29,440 nucleotides of DNA, from positions 1-29,440 of IMG/VR virus record IMGVR_UViG_3300025655_000195. One strand, 5' to 3'. The notes below the pieces were generated by a model. It searched no databases. It was not told the DNA's origin and was given only the letters and a program-made list of their open reading frames with translations. Source of the DNA: a virus. Shown in pieces: positions 21,098-29,030 of the stretch. Within the stretch, counting starts at the first letter, position 1, and every line of letters starts with the position of its first letter. A program made the translations under genes and the position numbers.

Positions 21098-21838
21098 ATG
21101 AGCGAAGATAGTAAAGCAATTTTAAATAAGCTAAAAGAACTTAACAAAAAGAAAAGTCTTTCTATCTTCCTCCCCTCATTGGGTAAAAAGTCAAAGTTTT
21201 TACCCTTTACCCTCAAACAACAAAAAACTATTCTATCTAGCATGCCTTCTGATGCTAGTGGTTTGATGAATTTTAACAATACCTTCAATACTATAATTGT
21301 TGAAAATTCAGAAGAAGAATTAGATTTAAATTCTCTGACTACATTTGATAGAACTAGCATTATTCTTAGTTTTAGATCTTCTACCGTAGGTAATGTATAT
21401 GAAAATGAAGATGGTAAAGTTAACGTAAATAACGTAATTAAAAAAATAGCTGAATATGATTACAAAGATTTATTTGAAGAAAAAGAAATATCTTTAAAAG
21501 ATCTATCAGTTAAAGTAAAAGTTCCTGATTTAAATTACGATTCAACAATTAACAATCAAATTTCCAAAAAGTTAACCAAGAAAACTTCAACACAAGAAAT
21601 TGTTAGTGAACTTTATACTAGTGAAATTTTAAAATATATTAATGAAGTTACTATAGAAGATACTACAGTAAATTTACGTAATATGAATTATTACGACAAG
21701 TTAGAACTTGTAGAACAACTACCTGGTAATTTTGTTAAAAAAATATTATCTTTTATTCAATCAATAAAACAAATAGAAACTGATTTAACTACTATTGATG
21801 GTGTTTCTGTAGACGTATCAAACGATCTGTTCTCTTAA
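21098..21838 (+). CDS. 26: Baseplate hub assembly protein, gp26-like
   Basis: 246 residues (T4 gp26 has 208). It fits the T4 baseplate protein family: I-F-L-P-S-L-G-K-K-S-K-F-L-P-F-T-L-K-Q-Q-K (family: L-P-S-T-G-x-x-V-x-x-R-P-F-x-V-K-E-E-K), then I-I-V-E-N-S, then L-T-T-F-D-R-T-S-I-I-L-S-F-R-S-S-T-V-G (family: L-x-x-F-D-x-x-Y-x-x-x-x-x-R-x-x-S-V-G). The Cys pair seen in some relatives is absent. In T4 it is needed for hub assembly. It heads the baseplate block to 28023. Confidence 0.7.
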   Translation: MSEDSKAILNKLKELNKKKSLSIFLPSLGKKSKFLPFTLKQQKTILSSMPSDASGLMNFNNTFNTIIVENSEEELDLNSLTTFDRTSIILSFRSSTVGNVYENEDGKVNVNNVIKKIAEYDYKDLFEEKEISLKDLSVKVKVPDLNYDSTINNQISKKLTKKTSTQEIVSELYTSEILKYINEVTIEDTTVNLRNMNYYDKLELVEQLPGNFVKKILSFIQSIKQIETDLTTIDGVSVDVSNDLFS

Positions 21839-21845
21839 CTTCCCC

Positions 21846-21853
21846 TATAAATA
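21846..21853 (+). promoter_or_regulatory. Late promoter, TATAAATA (full consensus)
   Basis: Exact TATAAATA in the 21-bp gap, ending 6 nt before the ATG at 21860. It does not overlap a stop codon. Confidence 0.7.
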
Positions 21854-21859
21854 ATATAG

Positions 21860-23767
21860 ATGACAGGTGAGTCAACTATATTTGCTGCTCAATTTGCGGA
21901 TATGTTTAACAAGTTCGTTAAACAGCAACTTGACTTCCAGAAAAAAGTAGAAAAATCTTTTACTCAAATAGCTAAAAATACTTCTACTGCTGATAAAAGT
22001 AAAAATAATAATCATCAAAATTATCAAGGTGAATTAGGCAAATTTAACGCAAAAGAAAAAAAAGAACAATCTAGCAAAAATCCAAGAAAAGTAAAGCAGG
22101 GTCCTACCCCGGTAACTTTAGTTGATATATCTAAAAAAGCTGCTGCAGCACTTAAAGATGAAGATACTTATAATATAACTAATCTAACATCTGGCGGAAA
22201 AGGAGGTGGTTCTGGATTGTTAGGAATGTTAGGTAGTCTTTTAGGACCTATTTTACCGGCACTTTTAAAATTTATAGGTATACCTGCAATAGGGGCTGCA
22301 TTAGGAAGATTCTTTAACTTAAAACCTTTTTTAACTGCGTTAGGTTTAACCGGTGCTATACCAAAAATAGCCTCTATGTTAAGTGAAGGAGTAGGTAAAC
22401 TATTTACTAAAGTAAAATTAGGGGAAAAAGTAACTAAATTTTTCTCTGCTTTAAAAGGATTTAAATTTTTACAACCATTTTTAAAACCTCTTAAAGCGTT
22501 ATTCAACCCTATATTGAAAGGAGGTAAAGCTGTAGGTGGTTGGTTATTTAAAAAATTACCAGGGATCGGGTTCTTACTTAGTCTTGGTATAGGAATGGAT
22601 AAAATATTAAATCAAGAAGGTAAAACTATAGAAGGTCTTCTTGATATAGCTTCTGGGTTTGCTTATATGTTTCCTGGTATAGGTACTGTAATAGGATTGG
22701 GTATTGATGCTTTAAATTGGTTAATTAATTCAGATGCAATAAGTGATGATGCTCAAGCTGATTATGCTAATTTAAAAAACACACCTATTGGTTTTAAATC
22801 TTTTGGCGATATATTCAGGGAAGGAATGTATGACATAAAACAAGGTCAACAAAACGTTAAAAGTTATTTCGGTAAAGTAGGTTTACAGTATAGTGATTTT
22901 CAAAAAGACCCTTCACTAACTAATTTTATTCCTTTTGTTGAAAGTTTATTTGGTAGTTATGACCCATTTGTTATGGGGTTAAAATTCTTAAACGGTGATG
23001 AAGTATTTCCTTCTATTGACGAAGCTCAGGGAGGTATGAGTTGGACTATATTAAAAGAAACATTACTGTTACCTTTTTATAATTTAACTAAAAATTTATT
23101 CGGTAAAGTTTCCGATCTTTTAGCTGAAGAATTTGGTTTATTTATAACAGCTGTTGAAGACGAAGTAGATGCTAGAAAGACAGATGCAGAACTAAATGAA
23201 AAATATAAAAGAAAATCTGCTGAATTAAGAGAAACAATAAAAAATGAATTTCCAGATATCGAAACAATGGATTACAAAGCTTGGGCCTTAAAAACCGGTA
23301 AATATTATCATGGAGGTAAGATGGGTAAAAGAATTAGAGATAATTATTATCAATCTTATCAAAGTTATTTAGAACAAATTAGAGAAGAAGAATATCAAAA
23401 AAGAGAAGAAGCTGAAAAAGAATCATTAACTCCGGGTACCGAAGATACAAATATTACACCTATTTTTGAAGATTCAAATTATATACCTTATCCTTCTGAC
23501 ATACCTGAAGGTACGGGGCGCGGTGGGTTATTAAATCAAGTAAACCCTGTTTATGATGAAAAATCATTTAACCCTGATCACCCGCTTTTAAAATTAAGAA
23601 ATGACTTTAGTCAATTATTAGAAGCAACAACAGAACAAACTAAAATGATGGCCGCTATGCTGCAAAAGAATACATCTAATAATGTATTAGCTCCTTCAAC
23701 CACTAACAATAACTATTTTAACGTAGTTAGTAATGTTAAAGATTACAGAAGTGGTGTTAACTCTTAA
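21860..23767 (+). CDS. Probable tape measure / hub protein (gp29 position)
   Basis: 635 residues. Residues 1-110 are charged and partly coiled-coil-like. A Gly-rich hydrophobic region (about 112-165) and further hydrophobic helices (about 232-245 and 259-290) follow, resembling the membrane-active segments of tape measure proteins. The C-terminal third is helical and charged (about 440-520) and ends in an Asn-rich tail. Its size and position between gp26- and gp48-like genes parallel T4 gp29 (590 residues), the tail-length ruler. I see no clear sequence match to gp29, so the call rests on position and architecture. Confidence 0.5.
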   Translation: MTGESTIFAAQFADMFNKFVKQQLDFQKKVEKSFTQIAKNTSTADKSKNNNHQNYQGELGKFNAKEKKEQSSKNPRKVKQGPTPVTLVDISKKAAAALKDEDTYNITNLTSGGKGGGSGLLGMLGSLLGPILPALLKFIGIPAIGAALGRFFNLKPFLTALGLTGAIPKIASMLSEGVGKLFTKVKLGEKVTKFFSALKGFKFLQPFLKPLKALFNPILKGGKAVGGWLFKKLPGIGFLLSLGIGMDKILNQEGKTIEGLLDIASGFAYMFPGIGTVIGLGIDALNWLINSDAISDDAQADYANLKNTPIGFKSFGDIFREGMYDIKQGQQNVKSYFGKVGLQYSDFQKDPSLTNFIPFVESLFGSYDPFVMGLKFLNGDEVFPSIDEAQGGMSWTILKETLLLPFYNLTKNLFGKVSDLLAEEFGLFITAVEDEVDARKTDAELNEKYKRKSAELRETIKNEFPDIETMDYKAWALKTGKYYHGGKMGKRIRDNYYQSYQSYLEQIREEEYQKREEAEKESLTPGTEDTNITPIFEDSNYIPYPSDIPEGTGRGGLLNQVNPVYDEKSFNPDHPLLKLRNDFSQLLEATTEQTKMMAAMLQKNTSNNVLAPSTTNNNYFNVVSNVKDYRSGVNS

Positions 23768-23770
23768 ATA
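23764..23770 (+). promoter_or_regulatory. Late promoter variant, TTAAATA
   Basis: TTAAATA overlaps the preceding stop and ends 6 nt before the ATG at 23777. Confidence 0.4.
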
Positions 23771-23776
23771 ATAATA

Positions 23777-25129
23777 ATGGGACTTAGTTATACATTTTTA
23801 GGTACGAATACAACTAAAGATAAAGAGGTATATACACCTCTAATTATACCTAATTCCTTATATAGTTTAGGGTATGAACCTCCTATACCCGCAGCTCCAA
23901 ACCCTAACTACAGTGGGTTACCTACCCCTTTTAGTGTTATAAGAAATCATTTAAAAGATAATCTAGATAACAATAATAATTTAACTACTACTGTAAATGT
24001 ATTGAATGATTATATGTGGACAATTTCTCCTAAAACTAGTAAAATGGGTAGAAATGCAGAAGAATATAGAAATGAAGGATTTAGAAATGTTAATGATGAA
24101 ACACCATATATTTTCTTAAAAGAAAAATATTTTTTAGTTAATAATATAATTGCTCAAGCACTTTACACTTTATCTATTTTTGAAGGTACCCCAGTTAAGT
24201 CGTTGACTGACTTTTTTAATTCTGCTACAGATTATGTACAAAAAGGATTAAGAGCATTTGGAGAAAAAGTAAAACCCAATGCCCTACCACCAGGGGAAGC
24301 GGGTCCCCCTGATCCATCTAACCCAGCCCCATCTTTCCTTTCACAAACAGGAGCCGCTATAGCTAACGGTATTACAACTTTTAATAATAACGTTGATACG
24401 TTACAAGCTATTTTTAGAAAGTATAATAATCCTGATTTAGAATCGGTTTTATTTCCTTATCAAAAATTATACTTTGTAGGTCCAACAGGTTTTCAATATA
24501 AAATACCTTACCTTAACACTAGAGTATTAGATATTAACAACAGTTTTGGTGAATCTGTTGAAAATATTACCGGTAATTTAATAGATTTAATTAACTCAGG
24601 TACTGGTTTTACTGAAGTGGTAGCCGGTACCGGTAAATTGCTTTCTCAAGCAGGTACTGCAAAAATTGAAAGAGCTAAACACTATCAATATCCTTCAGAA
24701 GGACCAGCAATAGAAGTGGTATTCCCTCTTTATAATACATCACCCGCTACTTATGAAGATGTTTTAAACAATTATAAACTTGTATTATTGTTAATGTACC
24801 AAAATTTACCTTTAAGACAAGATAAAATTATAGTTGAACCTCCAGTGTTATATGATGTGACTATTCCTGGTAATAGAAGAGCCCCATATTGTTATGTATC
24901 TAGTTTAGTTGTTAACTATAGGGGTAGTACAAGATTAATGGATTTAGATCTAGGTGGTATATCATCTACAAATGAAAATGTTTCCATACCAGCTAAACTA
25001 AAAACTATAGTACCTGATATGTATGAAATAAGAATGACTTTACAACCTATGATTGCAACCACCAAAAATTTATTATTTGCTACAGTTACTGATAATGTAG
25101 TAAAAGCAACAACTCAATCGTTTGAATAA
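23777..25129 (+). CDS. 48: Baseplate tail tube cap, gp48-like
   Basis: 450 residues (T4 gp48: 364). The C-terminal part has R-A-P-Y-C-Y-V-S-S-L-V-V-N-Y-R-G-S-T-R, then I-V-P-D-M-Y-E-I-R-M-T-L-Q-P-M, the type of strand pair found in tail-tube-initiator proteins gp48/gp54 of marine T4-like phages. The middle contains a Pro-rich loop and an aromatic region. gp48 and gp54 are related tube-fold proteins, so gp54 is an alternative. The next gene (gp53-like) overlaps by one base, supporting baseplate assignment. Confidence 0.55.
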   Translation: MGLSYTFLGTNTTKDKEVYTPLIIPNSLYSLGYEPPIPAAPNPNYSGLPTPFSVIRNHLKDNLDNNNNLTTTVNVLNDYMWTISPKTSKMGRNAEEYRNEGFRNVNDETPYIFLKEKYFLVNNIIAQALYTLSIFEGTPVKSLTDFFNSATDYVQKGLRAFGEKVKPNALPPGEAGPPDPSNPAPSFLSQTGAAIANGITTFNNNVDTLQAIFRKYNNPDLESVLFPYQKLYFVGPTGFQYKIPYLNTRVLDINNSFGESVENITGNLIDLINSGTGFTEVVAGTGKLLSQAGTAKIERAKHYQYPSEGPAIEVVFPLYNTSPATYEDVLNNYKLVLLLMYQNLPLRQDKIIVEPPVLYDVTIPGNRRAPYCYVSSLVVNYRGSTRLMDLDLGGISSTNENVSIPAKLKTIVPDMYEIRMTLQPMIATTKNLLFATVTDNVVKATTQSFE

Positions 25130-25488
25130 TGGAAGGTAATTATCAAAGAAATATAGATGGTTTACCTATATTAGGTAATAATAGATATGAAAATATTTTT
25201 AAGTTATATGAAACTGAAAATAATGAATATTTTTATAATTTAAAAACTTCTATTTCCTTCCCTTCAGATATTGATGATATTTATATTGATAGTTTTACAC
25301 TAGATAGAAATGTACCTTGGACTATAATTAGTTACAATATATACGGTAGTATATTTTTGTGGTGGTGTATTACTGAACTTAATAAAATATCTAATCCAGT
25401 GATTATGCCCAAATCTGGTTCGGTTATAAAATATATAAAACCACAGTATATAAAACAAATAGTTTCACAGATAAATCAAAATGGCTAA
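25129..25488 (+). CDS. 53: Baseplate wedge protein, gp53-like
   Basis: 119 residues. The C-terminal half (W-T-I-I-S-Y-N-I-Y-G-S-I-F-L-W-W-C-I-T-E-L-N-K-I, then P-V-I-M-P-K-S-G-S-V-I-K-Y) matches the LysM-like domain of gp53, which clamps wedges together in the baseplate. It is shorter than T4 gp53 (196), mostly at the N-terminus. Start and stop overlap both neighbours (TAATG before, 8 bp after), indicating tight coupling. Confidence 0.7.
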   Translation: MEGNYQRNIDGLPILGNNRYENIFKLYETENNEYFYNLKTSISFPSDIDDIYIDSFTLDRNVPWTIISYNIYGSIFLWWCITELNKISNPVIMPKSGSVIKYIKPQYIKQIVSQINQNG

Positions 25489-27133
25489 TTTTCAAAATAC
25501 ACCCACTACTGGGTTACCTCTTATAGATGAAACATTAAATCAAGCTAGTTTAAATTTTAGGTTTGATGATGTTCAATATAAGTACTATGTTTATTTGTAT
25601 AATGGTAACGGTCAAGTGTTAGGGTTGACTAATGAAGCTATAGAACTTTTAAACATTAGAGACAATATTCATGAATTAGCAGCTACCGGTACATGTATTA
25701 TAAGAAATGATGATGATGCTATTGAAAGAAGTAACTATAATCTTCAAAATGATCAGCAAGAAAATTATTTTGCAAGACAACCTAAAAATGGAAGCGGTAC
25801 ATATATAGATGAATTTTTCTTTCGTAATGATTGTAGAGATTTCTTATTAGTTTATATACAACCAGAACTTAAAGACTTGGTTAATGGAGAAGAAATAGAT
25901 AAAATTAAACCATTATCTACTTTAGTATATTCATTTGCTATTATTGAAAATGAAGATACTGTTTCTCAAAATGATGATAATATTAAATTTAAGAAATTAA
26001 CTTTAGTTGACACAGATTTAGAAATTTTAAGAGAGAAAAATTTATTTTTTAGTTCAGCAAAAATAGTTTCCTCTAATGAGGGTACTGATATTGCGCATTC
26101 TGATGATGATAGTAGAGGAGCATATACAGGCGATATATTAAAAAATATTATAATACAGGGACTAGATGTAGGTGGTTCAGGAGAAAGAACTGAACAAAAT
26201 GGAAGCGTAATAGATTATGATTTATTTGATTTAGGTACTTCTACTCTTTTTTATTCTTCACCTGGAGAATTTAATGTATTAGATGATATTAATTATGTAT
26301 CTAAAAGACACACTTCTTCTGCTCCTCCGCATGATCCTTGTTTACTTAGAAAAGACAGATATAGTCAAAAATATACTTTAATAAGTTATAAAGATTATTT
26401 TCAAAATGCAATATTTCAAAACGAATTAGGCTCTTCTGGTGGAGCATTACATAATGAAACAATATTTTTAGGGTCAGAAAGTATAACTAGTGATACAAAT
26501 GTTAAAAAAAGAGCTCCGAATATGCCATTTAATAATTTAACATTTGGGGAATATTCAATGGTTAATAACTATGATTTTTTTAACATGAGTGGTATAGACA
26601 CTCAAACAAAATTAATTACTACCGCTGTTCATTCATATCAAACTAACGATAAACAATTTCAAATAGATTTATCTAACAACAATATTAGCTCAACAATGGA
26701 TATGTATTATAACTTTTTTGTTAAAGGAGATAATGAGTATCCCTTATTTGTTTCAGGTAAAGAGATATTCACCAATACTTTCTTAAATCAATTTAGAAAA
26801 AACAATCTAAATTATAAAAATATATTTTCTATTAATGATACAGAACCAGATCAGCGTTTAGGATTAGGTAGAAATGAAATATTAAAGAATATGATATTTT
26901 TAAATAACGCCATCGAACTTAAACTGAAAGGACTTACTTTTAGAAGTTCAGGTAAGTTTTTTAGTTTTGAAAGAAAAGCTGGGGTAAATGAAAGTAAGTA
27001 TGATGATAAAGTCTTTGGTACTTATTTTGCAGTACAAGTAGATCATAATTTTTCAAAAGGCACTTACACTAATAATATGATTGGGGTTAAAACTTACTTA
27101 TTTGATAACCCATTTGTAAAGGAGGTTAAATGA
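25481..27133 (+). CDS. Probable baseplate hub protein (gp27-like role)
   Basis: 550 residues. The C-terminal region has I-E-L-K-L-K-G-L-T-F-R-S-S-G-K-F-F-S-F and later G-T-Y-F-A-V-Q-V-D-H-N-F-S-K-G-T-Y-x-N, the signature layout of hub proteins of the gp27 / Mu gp44 type (a strand of the 'G-x-x-x-x-x-P-G-x-x' kind followed by V-x-H-x-F). A large insertion region precedes it. No lysozyme domain is present. It is coupled to the gp53-like gene. Function is inferred from these motifs and the neighbourhood. Confidence 0.5.
   Translation: MANFQNTPTTGLPLIDETLNQASLNFRFDDVQYKYYVYLYNGNGQVLGLTNEAIELLNIRDNIHELAATGTCIIRNDDDAIERSNYNLQNDQQENYFARQPKNGSGTYIDEFFFRNDCRDFLLVYIQPELKDLVNGEEIDKIKPLSTLVYSFAIIENEDTVSQNDDNIKFKKLTLVDTDLEILREKNLFFSSAKIVSSNEGTDIAHSDDDSRGAYTGDILKNIIIQGLDVGGSGERTEQNGSVIDYDLFDLGTSTLFYSSPGEFNVLDDINYVSKRHTSSAPPHDPCLLRKDRYSQKYTLISYKDYFQNAIFQNELGSSGGALHNETIFLGSESITSDTNVKKRAPNMPFNNLTFGEYSMVNNYDFFNMSGIDTQTKLITTAVHSYQTNDKQFQIDLSNNNISSTMDMYYNFFVKGDNEYPLFVSGKEIFTNTFLNQFRKNNLNYKNIFSINDTEPDQRLGLGRNEILKNMIFLNNAIELKLKGLTFRSSGKFFSFERKAGVNESKYDDKVFGTYFAVQVDHNFSKGTYTNNMIGVKTYLFDNPFVKEVK
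27119..27125 (+). promoter_or_regulatory. Strong Shine-Dalgarno site (rare here)
   Basis: AAGGAGG 4 nt before the ATG at 27130, inside the hub gene's last codons. It is the only strong Shine-Dalgarno sequence I find before a gene in this window. Confidence 0.7.
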
Positions 27134-28023
27134 GCTACAAATATTACACAACCATAGACCCAAAATTATATGACCTAAACGTCTATTATGAAAAAGAGTT
27201 ATATAACAAAGCTACTAACTTTGGATTATTACTAGCTCAGGGGGTTAATCAATTAGATAATTTTATTGAATGGAGAAAGTCATTAGTAGGTATAGACCCT
27301 ATTACTAGCCAATCTGAAATATTTGTTGATTTAGATAAAGGAGGTATATCAAAATATTCTGAAATACAATATAAAGTGTTTTGGTATGAAAGATATTTAA
27401 CTTCAATAGCTCCAGTAAAAAGAAGATTTAATAAAGTACTAAAAGATAAAGTTCAGGTGTTTAAAGAAATTTCTGATAGTATAGGCTTATTAAGAAATGT
27501 AGAATATTTACCTGATGACTCTTTATTGGCTATATATGATGTTGACTTTAATTTGGTTTCAGATGATTTAGTTGAACAGTTAGTACCTGTTAACTTTGCT
27601 ACATCTGTTGAGAATAAATTAAAACCTAATACTAAGTTGTTAACAGGTTATATGTCAAGATTTTGTACTAGTTTGTTTAGACATAATATGTATCAATTAT
27701 CTGAACCTTTTTCAGATAGTAAAGAAGCTCATGGTAGTAATTTAGTAGCTGATTACTATCATTACGATAGAATATATAATGTAGCTAAAGAAGAGCTTGA
27801 AGCTGACTTAACTGAGTTTTATGGAAGCTTGTATGATATAATTACTTTTTATGAGCAGTATGACCCTCAAGATGATACTGATAACTTACAATTAAAGGAA
27901 AAAGGAGCAATAGAGTTTACTTTAGAAGGGTTGGAAAAGAAAACCGACTACTTAAAGAAAGAAGTCGGGTTTTATAAAAATGTAGCTGATAGTCTTACAA
28001 CTCTTGGGACTGTGTCGGTGTAA
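27130..28023 (+). CDS. Hypothetical protein in baseplate operon
   Basis: 297 residues, largely helical and charged, with many Tyr residues in the first 120 (Y-E-K-E-L-Y-N-K-A; V-F-W-Y-E-R-Y-L). No domain is recognised. Its ATG overlaps the hub gene stop (ATGA) and follows the strong Shine-Dalgarno site, so it is expressed with the baseplate genes; a baseplate assembly or wedge role is plausible but unproven. Its last 29 bp overlap the convergent gp16-like gene. Confidence 0.6.
   Translation: MSYKYYTTIDPKLYDLNVYYEKELYNKATNFGLLLAQGVNQLDNFIEWRKSLVGIDPITSQSEIFVDLDKGGISKYSEIQYKVFWYERYLTSIAPVKRRFNKVLKDKVQVFKEISDSIGLLRNVEYLPDDSLLAIYDVDFNLVSDDLVEQLVPVNFATSVENKLKPNTKLLTGYMSRFCTSLFRHNMYQLSEPFSDSKEAHGSNLVADYYHYDRIYNVAKEELEADLTEFYGSLYDIITFYEQYDPQDDTDNLQLKEKGAIEFTLEGLEKKTDYLKKEVGFYKNVADSLTTLGTVSV
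27944..27973 (+). terminator. Hairpin with T-run near operon end
   Basis: CCGACT (27944-27949) pairs with AGTCGG (27963-27968), flanked by an A-run before and by GTTTT after. It lies about 50 nt before the last stop of the plus-strand baseplate operon, just ahead of the convergent gene. This is the best intrinsic-terminator shape in the window, though short. Confidence 0.5.
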
Positions 28024-28471
28024 TATCTTTTTCTTCTCTTTCAACTTTAGCAAATAACTCTTTCATAACATCGTCTCTAGAGAGCATAATCTTAGCATTA
28101 AACTCACCTTGCATTAATTGCTTCTTACCGTCAATGTCCATCTGTTTAACTTCTTTCTGTGTTTTATCTTTTTTGTTCTGAACTAATATTTTAGAAAGAG
28201 TTTCTATAGCAGATGAAGAAGCATTTATTAATTCAGACAGACTTGATACGTCTCTACTTTCAGGAGCAGTTTCAACATATTGTTTTACTTCATCAACCAT
28301 TTCAATTGATTTCTTTACAAGCTTACCAGCGTTGTTAAGTATAAACTTTTCAAGCTCTTCAGGATCTAAGTTAAACTCTTCTTCTGCCTTTTCTGGCTTC
28401 TTAAGATATTTTTCAGCATTCTTTAACTGATCAACTAAATCACCTATATCATGACTTGGTATATCATCCAT
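27995..28471 (-). CDS. 16: Probable small terminase subunit, gp16-like
   Basis: 158 residues from ATG (minus strand, 28471); a TTG two codons upstream is less likely. The layout is that of gp16, the DNA-recognition subunit that regulates the packaging motor: an N-terminal acidic part, central coiled-coil helices (about 55-120, with Y-V-E-T-A-P and I-E-T-L-S-K-I), and a C-terminal N-A-K-I-M-L-S-R-D-D-V-M-K-E-L-F, which lines up with T4 gp16 N-A-T-V-F-M-G-S-P-T-E-L-M-D-E-I. Length is close to T4 (164). It is isolated from any gp17-like gene and read opposite to the baseplate operon. Confidence 0.55.
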   Translation of the reverse strand: MDDIPSHDIGDLVDQLKNAEKYLKKPEKAEEEFNLDPEELEKFILNNAGKLVKKSIEMVDEVKQYVETAPESRDVSSLSELINASSSAIETLSKILVQNKKDKTQKEVKQMDIDGKKQLMQGEFNAKIMLSRDDVMKELFAKVEREEKDITPTQSQEL

Positions 28472-28478
28472 TGCCAAA

Positions 28479-28485
28479 TATTTAA
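28479..28485 (-). promoter_or_regulatory. Late-type promoter, TTAAATA (minus strand)
   Basis: On the minus strand TTAAATA ends 7 nt before the ATG of the gp16-like gene. It supports the ATG start over the nearby TTG. Confidence 0.45.
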
Positions 28486-28510
28486 TGGTTTAATTTTGTA
28501 GTACAACATA

Positions 28511-28516
28511 TATTAT
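28511..28516 (+). promoter_or_regulatory. Putative -10, TATTAT, for dUTPase
   Basis: TATTAT ends 6 nt before the dUTPase ATG at 28523. No good -35 is visible in the divergent gap. The spacing matches other early-type starts. Confidence 0.4.
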
Positions 28517-28522
28517 GATTGT

Positions 28523-29026
28523 ATGAGCGATATGTGTGATGTATATGAATCAAATACAAACTGGGTTAATGTAGATAAACAAGCATTGACTGTTAAGTTT
28601 AAGAAGACGCATGATGATGCAAAACTACCTACAGTAAACAATGAAGAATGTATGACTGGTGATTCTGGTTATGATTTGTTTGCTGTAGAAGATACGACTA
28701 TTCCAGCTCGTGGTAGTGCAGTTGTGCCTGTCGGTCTTACTCTTGCAGATATTACCCCTGGTTATTGGTTTCGAATTGAACCTCGATCTGGTCTAGGTTT
28801 CAAACATGGCTTACAACCTCATCTTGGTGTTATTGATAATCAATACAGAGGTGATCTAGGTGTTAAGTTGTATAACTTTTCCGATACTGACGCTGTAATC
28901 GAAAAAGGTAAAGGTTGTGCACAATTAGTTGTCTATAGATTGTTGCAACCTATTATTGAATGGGCTGACGAAGTGTCTGATACTAACAGAGGGGCTGATG
29001 GATTTGGCTCGTCTGATAGTAAATAA
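28523..29026 (+). CDS. dut: dUTPase
   Basis: 167 residues, trimeric-type dUTP pyrophosphatase. dUTP is cut to dUMP and pyrophosphate, keeping uracil out of DNA and supplying dUMP for thymidylate. All five motifs are seen: S-G-Y-D-L-F-A (48-54), E-P-R-S-G-L-G (86-92), G-V-I-D-N-Q-Y-R-G-D (102-111, catalytic Asp and Tyr), G-K-G-C-A-Q-L (129-135) and R-G-A-D-G-F-G-S-S (156-164). The N-terminal 20 residues are an extra, non-conserved stretch. It precedes the clamp-loader gene by 4 bp. Confidence 0.93.
   Translation: MSDMCDVYESNTNWVNVDKQALTVKFKKTHDDAKLPTVNNEECMTGDSGYDLFAVEDTTIPARGSAVVPVGLTLADITPGYWFRIEPRSGLGFKHGLQPHLGVIDNQYRGDLGVKLYNFSDTDAVIEKGKGCAQLVVYRLLQPIIEWADEVSDTNRGADGFGSSDSK
29019..29025 (+). 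promoter_or_regulatory. Late-like element, GTAAATA, before clamp-loader gene
   Basis: GTAAATA overlaps the dUTPase stop and ends 5 nt before the ATG at 29031. A late motif before a replication gene is unexpected; it may be chance, since stop-codon TAA contributes half of it. Confidence 0.3.
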
Positions 29027-29030
29027 TGAT

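Noticed and set aside
22168-22506. Minus-strand 112-residue frame inside the tape-measure-like gene
   Set aside because: Antisense shadow in low-GC coding DNA; no motif, no promoter, and the plus-strand gene is well supported.
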